DNA from: Paenibacillus sp. BK033
Lineage (GTDB): Bacteria; Bacillota; Bacilli; Paenibacillales; Paenibacillaceae
Direction of reading: 5' to 3'
Assembly: GCF_004345425.1 (NCBI RefSeq)
Contig: NZ_SLVP01000001.1
Location: 1,515,395-1,579,394, forward strand
Length of the DNA stretch: 64,000 nucleotides
Of the stretch, positions 35,467-43,959 are shown in pieces. Numbering within the stretch: the stretch's first letter is position 1; every line of letters starts with the position of its first letter. The notes under the pieces were generated by a model. The model ran no database searches. It had not been told where the DNA came from and was given only the letters and a program-made list of their open reading frames with translations. The translations under genes and the position numbers were made by a program.

Positions 35467-36444
35467 TTAACGAAGCGAAACAATATGCTCGGCAATCTTG
35501 TTGCCGTGAAAACGGCCGGATTCGATAAAAATTTCATTCGCTTCATGCTTGGAGGCAACGACACCTGCCAGATACAGGCCGGGTACGTTTGTCTCCATTG
35601 TTGTTTCGTCAAAGCACGGGAAGCCTTCTTCCTCGATGCGCACGCCGGAGTTCGTGAGAAAATCGCGGTCGGGATGGAAGCCGGTAAGGGCGAGCACGAA
35701 ATCATTGGCGATGGGATGGCGTCCTTCGGGATTTTCGACGACGACATGACGTTTATCAATCTCAACAACGCGGGACTCAAATAACATGCGAATGATGCCG
35801 TTATTAACTTTGGCTTCAAAGCCGGGCCGCACCCATGGCTTAATGCTCGAGGAGTAGTCCGCTCCGCGGTATATGACCGTAACCTTTGCACCGACTCGTT
35901 CCAGCTCAAGCGCTGCGTCGATTGCCGAGTTGCTGCCGCCGATAATCGCGACCTCCATGCCGGTATAGGGATGGGCCTCCCGGAAGAAGTGAGTGACTTT
36001 GTCCATCTCTTCACCGGGGATTCCGAGATAATTCGGATGATCGAAGTAGCCGGTGGCGACAACCACGTAACGGGCCTCGTATTGTTTTTCTTCGCCGTAG
36101 CGGTCAGCGCTGGTTAAACGGAAAAGCCCGCTTTCCTGCCGTTCGACCCGGAGGACGGTTTCATACGCATTCACGCGCAGGTTGTTGCGAAGCGCTGCAG
36201 TCCGGTAGTAATTGATCGCTTCAAGGCGGGATGGCTTATCATTGGGCGTCGTAAACGGAATCTCTCCGATCTCCAGCCGTTCCGGCGTACTGAAGAAATG
36301 CATGTATGTAGGATACATGGAAATGGAATGGGCAATGTTGCTTTTTTCGATAATGACGGGATGAAGTCCAATCCTCTCAAGCTCAATGGCGGCGGCAAGG
36401 CCGCAGGGACCGGCTCCGATAATAATGGCTTCTTCTTTGATCAT
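35467..36444 (-). CDS. ypdA: Bacillithiol disulfide reductase YpdA (Bdr)
   Basis: Flavoprotein of 325 residues with FAD motif IIGAGPCGLAAAIELERIG, the YpdA-typical HSISMYPTYMHFFSTPERLEIG, the NADPH motif IIGGSNSAIDAALELERVG, and a C-terminal LYLAGVVASKHEANEIF. It reduces oxidised bacillithiol (BSSB) with NADPH, so it implies the cell makes bacillithiol. Start ATG at 36444 follows GGAGG on the minus strand. Divergent from the next gene across a 181-bp gap. Confidence 0.95.
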   Translation of the reverse strand: MIKEEAIIIGAGPCGLAAAIELERIGLHPVIIEKSNIAHSISMYPTYMHFFSTPERLEIGEIPFTTPNDKPSRLEAINYYRTAALRNNLRVNAYETVLRVERQESGLFRLTSADRYGEEKQYEARYVVVATGYFDHPNYLGIPGEEMDKVTHFFREAHPYTGMEVAIIGGSNSAIDAALELERVGAKVTVIYRGADYSSSIKPWVRPGFEAKVNNGIIRMLFESRVVEIDKRHVVVENPEGRHPIANDFVLALTGFHPDRDFLTNSGVRIEEEGFPCFDETTMETNVPGLYLAGVVASKHEANEIFIESGRFHGNKIAEHIVSLR

Positions 36445-36562
36445 TTGTCGTGGAACCTCCTTAAACGAAAAAAAGAGTAATACTGATCATTCATACCTGC
36501 AAACATTAACCTTCATTGTACAGCTACCCGCGGATTTTATGCAAATTTGGCGAATGGCTATC

Positions 36563-36590
36563 TTGTACAGGGGAGGTATTATTGTATAAT
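36563..36590 (+). promoter_or_regulatory. Promoter of the 177-aa gene
   Basis: TTGTAC (36563-36568), 16-base spacer and consensus TATAAT (36585-36590), 36 bp before the ATG. Confidence 0.6.
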
Positions 36591-36625
36591 AATGTGGAAC
36601 CGTGGTTAGAGAAGGAGGGGCAAAC

Positions 36626-37159
36626 ATGCGACGGCGATTTGTTATAGAAGCGGTTATGGTGGCAACGTATGGACATCTCCTTATTCCGAGCCGTCCGATT
36701 GATTACGTCGTGCCTTATTCATCCATTCTTGAATTGTACGATATGAGAGACGGGGCAGAGCCGGTAATGGATGATCCGGAGGATGACGCGCATGTAAAGA
36801 GCAAAATCGGCGAGCTCATTACATTTTTCGAGGATCCGCTCAACCGGAAAAAGATCGAACGCGCCATGCAGGTGCCTTGGCGGGAAAGCTCTCCGCTAAT
36901 CTTAAACGACAGGATACAGTTCACGGTTGTACATGCCGTAGATAACGCGCATTATGGCGAATATTTCGACCCGATCGAGACAGAGCTGCTTCTGACCAGC
37001 TCGAAGCTGCAAATTCCGCTGTTGTCCGATCAATTCGAATTTCAAGATAAGCTGCTCGAAGCAAGGGTGCCTGTCCAGGTATACGATATCGAAGATTTCG
37101 AGTTTGCGGTGGAAGAGGGCATCTCCATTAAGGATGCGAGCCAGTTCGGGGATTCCTAA
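36626..37159 (+). CDS. Conserved hypothetical protein, 177 aa
   Basis: ATG 36626 is selected because AAGGAGGGG lies at 36611-36619; the frame extends back to 36602. The acidic, soluble product begins RRRFVIEAVMVATYGH and contains DDPEDDAHVKSKIGELI and YFDPIETELLLTS. I recall similar proteins in paenibacilli, sometimes labelled ADP-heptose synthase, but the sequence shows no nucleotidyltransferase motif and that label is not supported. Function unknown. Confidence 0.7.
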   Translation: MRRRFVIEAVMVATYGHLLIPSRPIDYVVPYSSILELYDMRDGAEPVMDDPEDDAHVKSKIGELITFFEDPLNRKKIERAMQVPWRESSPLILNDRIQFTVVHAVDNAHYGEYFDPIETELLLTSSKLQIPLLSDQFEFQDKLLEARVPVQVYDIEDFEFAVEEGISIKDASQFGDS

Positions 37160-37190
37160 TAAATTAATAGCGATTCGACAAAATCAGCTA

Positions 37191-37220
37191 TTGCAAGAGA
37201 GAGAGTCCGTCTGTTACGAT
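37191..37220 (+). promoter_or_regulatory. Candidate promoter of the ABC exporter leader
   Basis: TTGCAA (37191-37196), 18-base spacer and TACGAT (37215-37220), about 50 bp ahead of the leader ORF. Moderate matches only. Confidence 0.45.
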
Positions 37221-37269
37221 ACGAACAGATTACACGAAATACAATTCCGAAGGGAAAGGGGTGTCCGGT

Positions 37270-37365
37270 ATGCGGAATCAACAACAGGCAATGATTGTTC
37301 TGGTTCGTTTTTTCCATGCATGCCGTGCAGGCCGCCTTCGCGATGTGACGTCTGTAAGCGGATAG
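37270..37365 (+). CDS. Leader peptide ORF (31 codons) ahead of the ABC exporter
   Basis: ATG 37270 follows AAGGGAAAGGGG at a good distance. The 31-residue product has a hydrophobic core (AMIVLVRFFHA) and a basic end. Its stop codon (TAG 37363-37365) lies inside a perfect palindrome (37356-37375), 30 bases before a strong intrinsic terminator, and the ABC genes follow. This matches the design known for bmrB-bmrC-bmrD of B. subtilis, where ribosome stalling on the leader ORF lets transcription continue into the exporter genes. I could not see residue-level similarity to BmrB. Confidence 0.65.
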   Translation: MRNQQQAMIVLVRFFHACRAGRLRDVTSVSG

Positions 37366-37375
37366 CTATCCGCTT
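37356..37375 (+). promoter_or_regulatory. Palindromic hairpin at the end of the leader ORF
   Basis: AAGCGGATAG joined to CTATCCGCTT, a perfect 20-base palindrome containing the leader stop codon. A ribosome on the leader would melt it; it could be part of the switch that decides whether the terminator forms. Confidence 0.55.
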
Positions 37376-37395
37376 CATGGCGTTTGCGTCTTTGC

Positions 37396-37435
37396 AAGGA
37401 TCCCGAGCCTAATTGCGGCTTGGGGTCTTTTTTTG
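37396..37435 (+). terminator. Attenuator terminator upstream of the ABC exporter
   Basis: Stem 37399-37409 (GATCCCGAGCC) pairs with 37417-37427, with two G-T wobbles, and is followed by about seven T residues. It lies between the leader ORF and the first ABC gene, so it only makes sense as a regulated stop for the exporter genes. Confidence 0.85.
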
Positions 37436-37471
37436 TTTCTTTTTAACCAGTGAGGGGAGGCATACAAGAGA

Positions 37472-39217
37472 GTGAAGGTATTATTGCGGGTATTAGCGTA
37501 CGTAAGACCAAGCGCGAAATGGGCGGCAGCGGCAATCGTCGTCATGCTGTTCGCTACGATCTTCGACCTCGTGGCGCCATGGATATTGCGAGAGATCTTT
37601 GACGAAGGCATCAAGAAGGAAAATGTATCGCTTATTTTATGGCTAACCTTGCTCTTGATCGGAGTTCAGGCGTTAAAAAGCGCGGGGATGTTCGTGCAGG
37701 GCTACTCCCAGGAGCTTGTCGGGCAAAACGTTGTGTTTAAGCTAAGAGAGCAGCTTTACGCACAACTGCAGCGATTATCCTTCTCGTATTACGACAAGGC
37801 GCAGACCGGACAGCTCATGTCCCGGATGACGGGCGATATCGAAGCCGTCAAAAACTTTGTCGGCTTTGGCGCAATGGGCCTGCTGACCGGCTTGTTGACC
37901 TTTGTGGGTACGATGATCTTTATGCTGTGGATGAATTGGAAGGTCACCTTGATTAGTACGGTTACGATCCCGCTCATTCTCCTTATTTTATGGTGGTTCA
38001 GCAACAAGGTTGGTCCTGCCTGGTCCAGTATACGGGAGCAGACCGGACGGCTGACGACCACCCTACAGGAAAACATTGCGGGCATCCGAGTTGTGAAATC
38101 GTTTGCGACGGAAGAGGTTGAACAGCAAAAGTTCGCCGAGCGGAACAAACAAAACTTCGATACCAATATGGACCGCGCCAAATTGGAAGCGAAGGCATTC
38201 CCGTTGATGGGCTTGTTCGGGGGATTAACCTTTGTTTTGATGATCTGGCTGGGAGCGGTATACGTGGCTCGGGATGAAATGACGCTGGGGACGTTTATGG
38301 CTTTCCAATGGTATACATGGGGAATTATTTGGCCGCTCAACATGCTGGGCTGGCAGATTAACATTATGCAACAGGCAATCAAGGCGGCTCCGCGCGTATT
38401 CGAGGTTCTCGATACGCCTTGCGATATTGTATCGCCGGAGAACGGAGTCCAAACCGATCACATGCGAGGTAAGGTCTCCTTCCGCAATGTCAGCTTCTTC
38501 TTTAACGACCAGGATCAAGCGAAGGATCAGCCGATTATTGACGATATTTCCTTCGAAGTTGAACAGGGTGAAGTTATTGCCGTATTAGGCGCAACCGGTT
38601 CGGGAAAAAGCAGCCTGATCGCGCTTCTGTCCAGATTTTACGATGCATCTTCCGGCACGGTGCAGATTGACGGCATTAATGTCCGCGACTACGACTTGGA
38701 TGGCCTGCGCCGAAATGTAGGAATCGTACCGCAGGAGACGTTTCTGTTCTCCGCTTCTATCCGGGACAATATTGCTTACGGCTACCCGGATGCGACAATG
38801 GAGCAAATCGAGCATGCCGCTCAAAAAGCGCAAATCCATGATTTTATCACGACCATGCCTCACGGCTACGACACCTTGATTGGCGAGCGTGGAGTCGGGC
38901 TTTCCGGCGGACAAAGACAACGGGTGGCGCTTGCGAGAGCGATTCTGATGAATCCTCCGATTCTGGTCCTCGACGAAGCAACCGCCAGCGTGGATACGGC
39001 AACGGAGTCGGCCATCCACGAGGCTCTGCTTGAAGTCATGAAAGGCAGAACCACCTTCATCATTGCGCAGCGCTTGTCCTCGATTCAGCATGCCGACCGC
39101 ATACTCGTATTGGAGCAAGGTCGTCTGATCGAGCAGGGTACCCATAAACAATTAAGCGAGCGGAACGGATTCTTCCGTCAGCTGTTTGAACGTCAGAAGC
39201 TCGCGGCAGGACGCTAA
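37472..39217 (+). CDS. Heterodimeric multidrug-type ABC exporter, subunit 1
   Basis: Half-transporter of 581 residues with a GTG start behind GGGGAGG. Six membrane helices (about residues 15-305; e.g. AAAAIVVMLFATIFDLVAP) precede the ATPase: Walker A LGATGSGKSS, signature LSGGQRQRVALARAI, Walker B ILVLDEATASVDTATE with the catalytic Glu. Similar in plan to YknU/YfiB/BmrC. The partner subunit follows after 18 bp. Control by the leader region upstream suggests induction by ribosome-targeting drugs, which is inference from the BmrCD case. Confidence 0.92.
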   Translation: MKVLLRVLAYVRPSAKWAAAAIVVMLFATIFDLVAPWILREIFDEGIKKENVSLILWLTLLLIGVQALKSAGMFVQGYSQELVGQNVVFKLREQLYAQLQRLSFSYYDKAQTGQLMSRMTGDIEAVKNFVGFGAMGLLTGLLTFVGTMIFMLWMNWKVTLISTVTIPLILLILWWFSNKVGPAWSSIREQTGRLTTTLQENIAGIRVVKSFATEEVEQQKFAERNKQNFDTNMDRAKLEAKAFPLMGLFGGLTFVLMIWLGAVYVARDEMTLGTFMAFQWYTWGIIWPLNMLGWQINIMQQAIKAAPRVFEVLDTPCDIVSPENGVQTDHMRGKVSFRNVSFFFNDQDQAKDQPIIDDISFEVEQGEVIAVLGATGSGKSSLIALLSRFYDASSGTVQIDGINVRDYDLDGLRRNVGIVPQETFLFSASIRDNIAYGYPDATMEQIEHAAQKAQIHDFITTMPHGYDTLIGERGVGLSGGQRQRVALARAILMNPPILVLDEATASVDTATESAIHEALLEVMKGRTTFIIAQRLSSIQHADRILVLEQGRLIEQGTHKQLSERNGFFRQLFERQKLAAGR

Positions 39218-39235
39218 CGGACAGGAGGGGAATAC

Positions 39236-41044
39236 ATGAGTCAAGTGGAATGGGACGACGACAGCGAGATTGAGGAGAAACCCTTTAATCCCGCCTATAT
39301 GAAGAGGCTACTCGGTTATTTGAAGCCTTATCGCAAGACGCTTACTCTTATTATAGGCGTTGTCCTTGTCAATATGATTTTAAGCCTGGCAGAGCCCTTG
39401 CTGCTTGGATATTTGATTGACGAAGGCATTACCAAAGGGAATTTTACCGCTATTCATCTGTTCGGTATTACTTTGCTCGGCATCAAGCTGATCGGCTGGG
39501 GCTGCGGCTGGGTACATACCAAATACATTAACTTTACCGGCCAGCGCATCTTGTACGATCTTCGCCAGCAGCTGTTCAATCATCTGCAGAAGCTGTCCTT
39601 CCGCTTCTTCGACGGACGGCCGGCAGGGAAAATCATGTCCCGTATTACGAACGATACAAACGCGATTGGCGAACTGATTAACGGCGGTCTGATTACAACC
39701 GTCATGGAAGTCACGCACCTGGTCGGAATTGTGGCGATTCTGCTCTGGATGGATTGGAAGCTGGCGCTTCTGTCCTTCATTATGATGCCGCTTTTGTATC
39801 TCATCGTAAACCGGCTGCGCCCGAGAATCGAAGGGGCATGGACCCGTTCGCGCAAAACGATGTCGGCCATTAACGGACATTTGAACGAAACGATTCAAGG
39901 CATCCGCGTTGTTCAGGCATTCTCGCGCCAGCACAAGAACAGCGCAAGGTTCGAAGGGATTAACTTCCGGAACAAGCAGGCTTTCATGCGCGCCATTATG
40001 CTGGAGTCAACGGTTTATCCTCTGGTCGAGCTGGTGGGGATGATCGGTACTTGCATCGTCGTTTGGTTCGGAGCCAAACAGGTGATGGACGGTGCGCTTA
40101 CGATTGGTTTCGTCATGGCTTTCATTAATTATTTGTGGCGTTTCTGGGGACCGCTCAGCGCCTTGTCCAAGGTGTACAGCCAAGTGCTGTCGGCAATGGC
40201 TTCCGCAGAACGGATCTTTGAAATTCTGGATACGGATGCCGAGGTAACGGATGCGGCCGACGCGCGCCGCATGCCGGCGATCAGCGGGGAAGTGGCGTTC
40301 GAGAACGTATCGTTCCGTTATGAAGAATCGAAGCCCGATGTGCTTCATGGCGTCAGCTTTAAGGTTCGTCCCGGGCAGCGGGTTGCGCTTGTCGGACCAA
40401 CGGGTGCGGGGAAAAGCACAATCGTTAACCTGTTGATGCGATTTTACGATGCAACCGGGGGGAAAGTTACGATCGACGGATTGGATGTCAAGGACGTCAC
40501 GCTGGAGTCACTGCGCAGGCAGATGGGAATCGTTCTCCAGGATTCGTTTATTTTCTCGGGAACAATCGAACAGAACCTGCGGTATGGCAATGACGGGGCA
40601 ACAAGGGAACAAATGATTCAAGCCTCGGAAAGCGTACGGCTGGACCGTGTCGTTGCGTCCATGAATGAGGGCTATGAAACGGAAGTAGAGGAACGGGGCT
40701 CGAAGCTGTCGGTTGGCCAGCGGCAATTGCTTGCATTCGGAAGGGTGCTGTTGTCCGATCCGCGGATTCTCATTCTGGATGAAGCAACCTCAAGCGTGGA
40801 TACCGAGACGGAGCAGCATATCCAGGAAGCGCTGGAGACGTTGCTGAACGGACGAACCGCCTTTATCATCGCGCACCGTCTCTCGACGGTACGCGACGCG
40901 GATCTTATACTTGTTGTCCAGGACGGACGAATCGCGGAGCAGGGCTCGCACAACGAGTTGATGATGCACGGCGGTCTGTACGCGAAGCTGGTAAATACGC
41001 AGCTTAACATGCAAGAGGCTGTGTTGACGCAAGTTCAAGCTTAA
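39236..41044 (+). CDS. Heterodimeric multidrug-type ABC exporter, subunit 2
   Basis: Half-transporter of 602 residues. An acidic N terminus (WDDDSEIEEKPFNPAYMKR) is typical of YfiC/YknV-type partners; six helices and the ATPase follow: Walker A VGPTGAGKST, signature LSVGQRQLLAFGRVL (a Val for Gly in the second signature position), Walker B ILILDEATSSVDTETE. The signature variation between the two subunits suits an asymmetric heterodimer. It ends 4 bases inside the convergent xerS gene. Confidence 0.92.
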   Translation: MSQVEWDDDSEIEEKPFNPAYMKRLLGYLKPYRKTLTLIIGVVLVNMILSLAEPLLLGYLIDEGITKGNFTAIHLFGITLLGIKLIGWGCGWVHTKYINFTGQRILYDLRQQLFNHLQKLSFRFFDGRPAGKIMSRITNDTNAIGELINGGLITTVMEVTHLVGIVAILLWMDWKLALLSFIMMPLLYLIVNRLRPRIEGAWTRSRKTMSAINGHLNETIQGIRVVQAFSRQHKNSARFEGINFRNKQAFMRAIMLESTVYPLVELVGMIGTCIVVWFGAKQVMDGALTIGFVMAFINYLWRFWGPLSALSKVYSQVLSAMASAERIFEILDTDAEVTDAADARRMPAISGEVAFENVSFRYEESKPDVLHGVSFKVRPGQRVALVGPTGAGKSTIVNLLMRFYDATGGKVTIDGLDVKDVTLESLRRQMGIVLQDSFIFSGTIEQNLRYGNDGATREQMIQASESVRLDRVVASMNEGYETEVEERGSKLSVGQRQLLAFGRVLLSDPRILILDEATSSVDTETEQHIQEALETLLNGRTAFIIAHRLSTVRDADLILVVQDGRIAEQGSHNELMMHGGLYAKLVNTQLNMQEAVLTQVQA

Positions 41045-42138
41045 TTCGCGGCTTCGCTTGCCTGCTTAATCCGGTCGATCGCTTCGGCCATCGTTTTATC
41101 CGTAAGATGGGCGTAGATTTGGGTCGTCTCGGGAGAGGCGTGCCCAAGCTGCTCCTGGGTCATATAAATATCGTTACGCAGATAGTAATCGGTTGCGAAC
41201 GAATGGCGGAGCTTATGTACGCTTAAATAAGGCTTGCCGAAGCGTTTCGCATACTTGATTACCATTTCCTGAATGGCGCGTTTGGTCATTCGGGAGCCTT
41301 CTTTTTTGCCGTTAGCAATGGCAAGAAAGAGGGCTTTTTCGCGTTTTGGCGCTTTGTAATGGGAGTCTCTCATTTGCAAATAAGCCGTTAGATCTTCCAC
41401 CGCTTCCTGACGAAAATAGACGGGAGTCTTGAAGGTATCGTCGTTCTTGCCTTTTCGGTAGACATAGGCGAGCTTCTTCTTCACGTCTATATCGTCGGTA
41501 TTCAGGTTTACGATTTCGGAGACGCGAAGGCCGGAATGAAGAATCAGACTGATAATGCAGCTGTCTCTGGTTCGATTAAGCTGGTAAGAATATAACGCCT
41601 GCTTGTTCTCCGCAACATCCTTCTCGTAATCGGCATGAATATAGGCCAGAAATTCGTGAATTTCTTCTTCCTGCAGCAGCTTGCCTTCCAGCTTGGCCGC
41701 CGTATCTTTTGGCTTATGCGTCCGTTTGATCGAGACCTTGGCCATCACGTTCCGCTTCAATAGCGGATAGAACTCTTCATCCTCCGCAATCTGGCTCAAG
41801 TAATGAAAGAGAGACCGGAGAGAAGACAGCTTGCGCGTAATGGTCGTTCTGGTATTGCTATGGTTCGGATTGGTCGCAAGGAACATCCGGAAGGTATCAA
41901 TGCTGTCCATATGCAGCCGTTCAAGCTCGATAAGCTGGACGTCCTTCACCTTCTCCGCGCTCGATAAGCCTTCGGCAATCAGCCATCCCATAAACGTCTC
42001 GTAATCTCTGACATACTCCAGTAATGAAGAGGGAGAGAGGTCGGGAAGCTTGTAGTTGATAAATTTCTCCACATACCAGGGCATCATCGGAACACGCCGG
42101 TCGAGCTCCTGCCGATCCTTGATTTTGATCACATTCAA
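41041..42138 (-). CDS. xerS: Tyrosine recombinase XerS
   Basis: Recombinase of 365 residues with a TTG start behind GAGGTGA. An N-terminal core-binding domain (about 15-125) precedes the catalytic domain with the full set R-K-H-R-H-Y: Arg in LILHSGLRVSEIVNL, HKLRHSFATD, LGHASPETTQIYAH with the nucleophile Tyr. XerS resolves chromosome dimers alone in streptococci and lactococci, working on a dif-SL site next to its gene. Finding it in a Paenibacillus-type genome with, presumably, XerC/XerD elsewhere makes its role interesting. A stretch at about 42253-42283 (core ACTATATTATTTTCT) might be its site, but this is weak. Confidence 0.9.
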   Translation of the reverse strand: MNVIKIKDRQELDRRVPMMPWYVEKFINYKLPDLSPSSLLEYVRDYETFMGWLIAEGLSSAEKVKDVQLIELERLHMDSIDTFRMFLATNPNHSNTRTTITRKLSSLRSLFHYLSQIAEDEEFYPLLKRNVMAKVSIKRTHKPKDTAAKLEGKLLQEEEIHEFLAYIHADYEKDVAENKQALYSYQLNRTRDSCIISLILHSGLRVSEIVNLNTDDIDVKKKLAYVYRKGKNDDTFKTPVYFRQEAVEDLTAYLQMRDSHYKAPKREKALFLAIANGKKEGSRMTKRAIQEMVIKYAKRFGKPYLSVHKLRHSFATDYYLRNDIYMTQEQLGHASPETTQIYAHLTDKTMAEAIDRIKQASEAAN

Positions 42139-42370
42139 TGCTGTTCACCTCGCTTCAAATCTTCCTATATTGTACCAATTCAAGCGATAGGGAACAATCA
42201 GAAGGATTCCGAAGCCAGGAAAAAGTTAGCTTAGCAAATAAATGTAATTAATGTATTTGGGTTACTATATTATTTTCTGTATGTTAAACTCGTGTAAAAC
42301 CTGCCGTTACTAAACAAAATATTTCCAATTAATGATTTATACAATTATTAATTAAATGAGAGGAGTATTA

Positions 42371-43036
42371 ATGTTGATTAATAATCAAATTTATAAATAT
42401 AGTATTGCCATTATTCTAGCATTCATGATGACGGTTGCCATGCCGCTTCAGGCTGCAACAGCAGCGGCGCCGGCTACACTCAGCTATGGCGACTCTGGTC
42501 CGGATGTTCCGGATTTGCAGTTCCGACTGAAGACGCTGGGTTATTTCGATAATACGGCGATCACAACGTTTTACGGCAAAATGACGGAAGAGGCCGTTCG
42601 CAAATTCCAAGCGGATTACGGACTGAAGTCGGATGGCGTAGCGGAGGAGAAAACCTGGACCCAGTTGAAAAAGGTGTCCGCCAATCAGGAAGAGCTTGAT
42701 CTCCTGGCACGCATCGTGTATGCGGAAGCTCGCGGTGAGTCGTACAAAGGCCAGGTGGCCGTTGCGGCGGTTGTGTTAAACCGTCTTGATGCTGACGGCT
42801 TCCCTAAAACCATTAAAGGCGTTATCGAACAATCCGGCGCGTTCACCGCGGTAGATGACGGCCAATATTATTTGAAGCCGGATTCTACAGCTTACAAAGC
42901 CGCGCTTGATGCGCTTGGCGGCAAAGATCCGTCGAATGGCGCGTTGTACTATTTCAATCCAAAGACGGCGACATCGAAGTGGATCTGGTCCCGCAAGCAA
43001 ACTGTTCAAATCGGTAATCACATCTTTGCGGTGTAA
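42371..43036 (+). CDS. SleB-like cell-wall hydrolase with peptidoglycan-binding domain
   Basis: Exported protein of 221 residues from ATG 42371 behind GAGAGGAG; an ATG at 42356 would place that site inside the gene. Signal peptide (about 1-35: YSIAIILAFMMTVAMPLQAA), peptidoglycan-binding domain (LSYGDSGPDVPDLQFRLKTLG, about 42-100), and a Hydrolase_2/SleB catalytic domain (LLARIVYAEARGESYKGQVAVAAVV is its start, about 120-144; Glu in YAEARGE is the likely catalytic residue). Such enzymes cut spore cortex or vegetative wall. Vegetative versus germination role unknown. Confidence 0.92.
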   Translation: MLINNQIYKYSIAIILAFMMTVAMPLQAATAAAPATLSYGDSGPDVPDLQFRLKTLGYFDNTAITTFYGKMTEEAVRKFQADYGLKSDGVAEEKTWTQLKKVSANQEELDLLARIVYAEARGESYKGQVAVAAVVLNRLDADGFPKTIKGVIEQSGAFTAVDDGQYYLKPDSTAYKAALDALGGKDPSNGALYYFNPKTATSKWIWSRKQTVQIGNHIFAV

Positions 43037-43105
43037 AAGGTAAAGGAAGGGCTATGCAAAAAGCTTGCCCGATATCGGCATGGTTTATTTAAAGAAATAA
43101 TGGAC

Positions 43106-43150
43106 GAAGGCGCATTCCTGCTCGGATCGAGCGGAAATGCGCCTTTTATT
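43106..43150 (+). terminator. Intrinsic terminator
   Basis: AAGGCGCATT pairs with AATGCGCCTT, with an inner GCTCG / CGAGC stem, followed by TTATTTT; 70 bp after the wall-hydrolase gene. Confidence 0.85.
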
Positions 43151-43252
43151 TTATCCATAAATAAAACTGCCCTATATTTCCTAACATTCATACCTTTGTT
43201 ATACTAAAAATTAAATCCTTTGTACAAATTCTAAATAAAATAAGGTGATCTC

Positions 43253-43927
43253 ATGGAATCGAAACGTATTGCAGCAGAAAAAGCAGTTGAACTGGTTAAA
43301 GACGGGATGAAAGTAGGACTTGGAACCGGCTCTACCGCTTATTGGGCGATTCAAGCGATTGGCCGACGGGTGAAGGAAGAAGGGCTAACCGTTCAAGCGG
43401 TCGCAACCTCGGTTCAATCCGAGCAGCTGGCGAACGAACTTGGCATTCCGATGATGCCGTTTGCCGATGTGGACATGCTTGATTTGACGATTGACGGAGC
43501 GGATGAGGTTGATCCTGCCCTGCACTTGATCAAAGGCGGCGGCGGCGCGCTGCTCCGCGAGAAGATTGTTGCGGCTGCAAGCAAGCAGCTGATTATTATC
43601 GTGGACGAGAGCAAGGATGTGAAGCAGCTGGGCAAGTTCCCTCTGCCGGTCGAGATTGTTCCGTTCGCGTTCGAGCTGACGGTAAAGAAACTTCGCAAGC
43701 TGGGCTGCGAACCGAAGCTGCGCAAGAACGGAGAAGCTCTGTATGTCACCGATAACGGCAACTATATTGCGGATTGCGAATTTGGCGCCATTGCCGATCC
43801 GGAAGCGCTTCACGATGACCTGAACCGCATTCCCGGCGTTGTGGACAACGGATTGTTTATCCATATGGCAAGTCTTGTTATTGTGGGCTCCGCTGACGGT
43901 TCGATCAGGAGCGTTACAAAGGAATAA
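43253..43927 (+). CDS. rpiA: Ribose-5-phosphate isomerase A
   Basis: Enzyme of 224 residues that interconverts ribose 5-phosphate and ribulose 5-phosphate in the pentose phosphate pathway. Family motifs: VGLGTGSTAYWAIQAI, DLTIDGADEVDP, LIKGGGGALLREKIVA, and the C-terminal PGVVDNGLFIHMA. Its partners zwf, tkt and tal lie about 6 kb downstream. A -10-like TATACT (43198-43203) precedes the gene. Confidence 0.96.
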   Translation: MESKRIAAEKAVELVKDGMKVGLGTGSTAYWAIQAIGRRVKEEGLTVQAVATSVQSEQLANELGIPMMPFADVDMLDLTIDGADEVDPALHLIKGGGGALLREKIVAAASKQLIIIVDESKDVKQLGKFPLPVEIVPFAFELTVKKLRKLGCEPKLRKNGEALYVTDNGNYIADCEFGAIADPEALHDDLNRIPGVVDNGLFIHMASLVIVGSADGSIRSVTKE

Positions 43928-43959
43928 GCCGACCAAAACTGCAGGAAGGGTGGAGAAGC

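Noticed and set aside
36626..37159. Label of ADP-heptose synthase for the 177-aa protein
   Set aside because: No nucleotidyltransferase motif in the sequence; kept as hypothetical.
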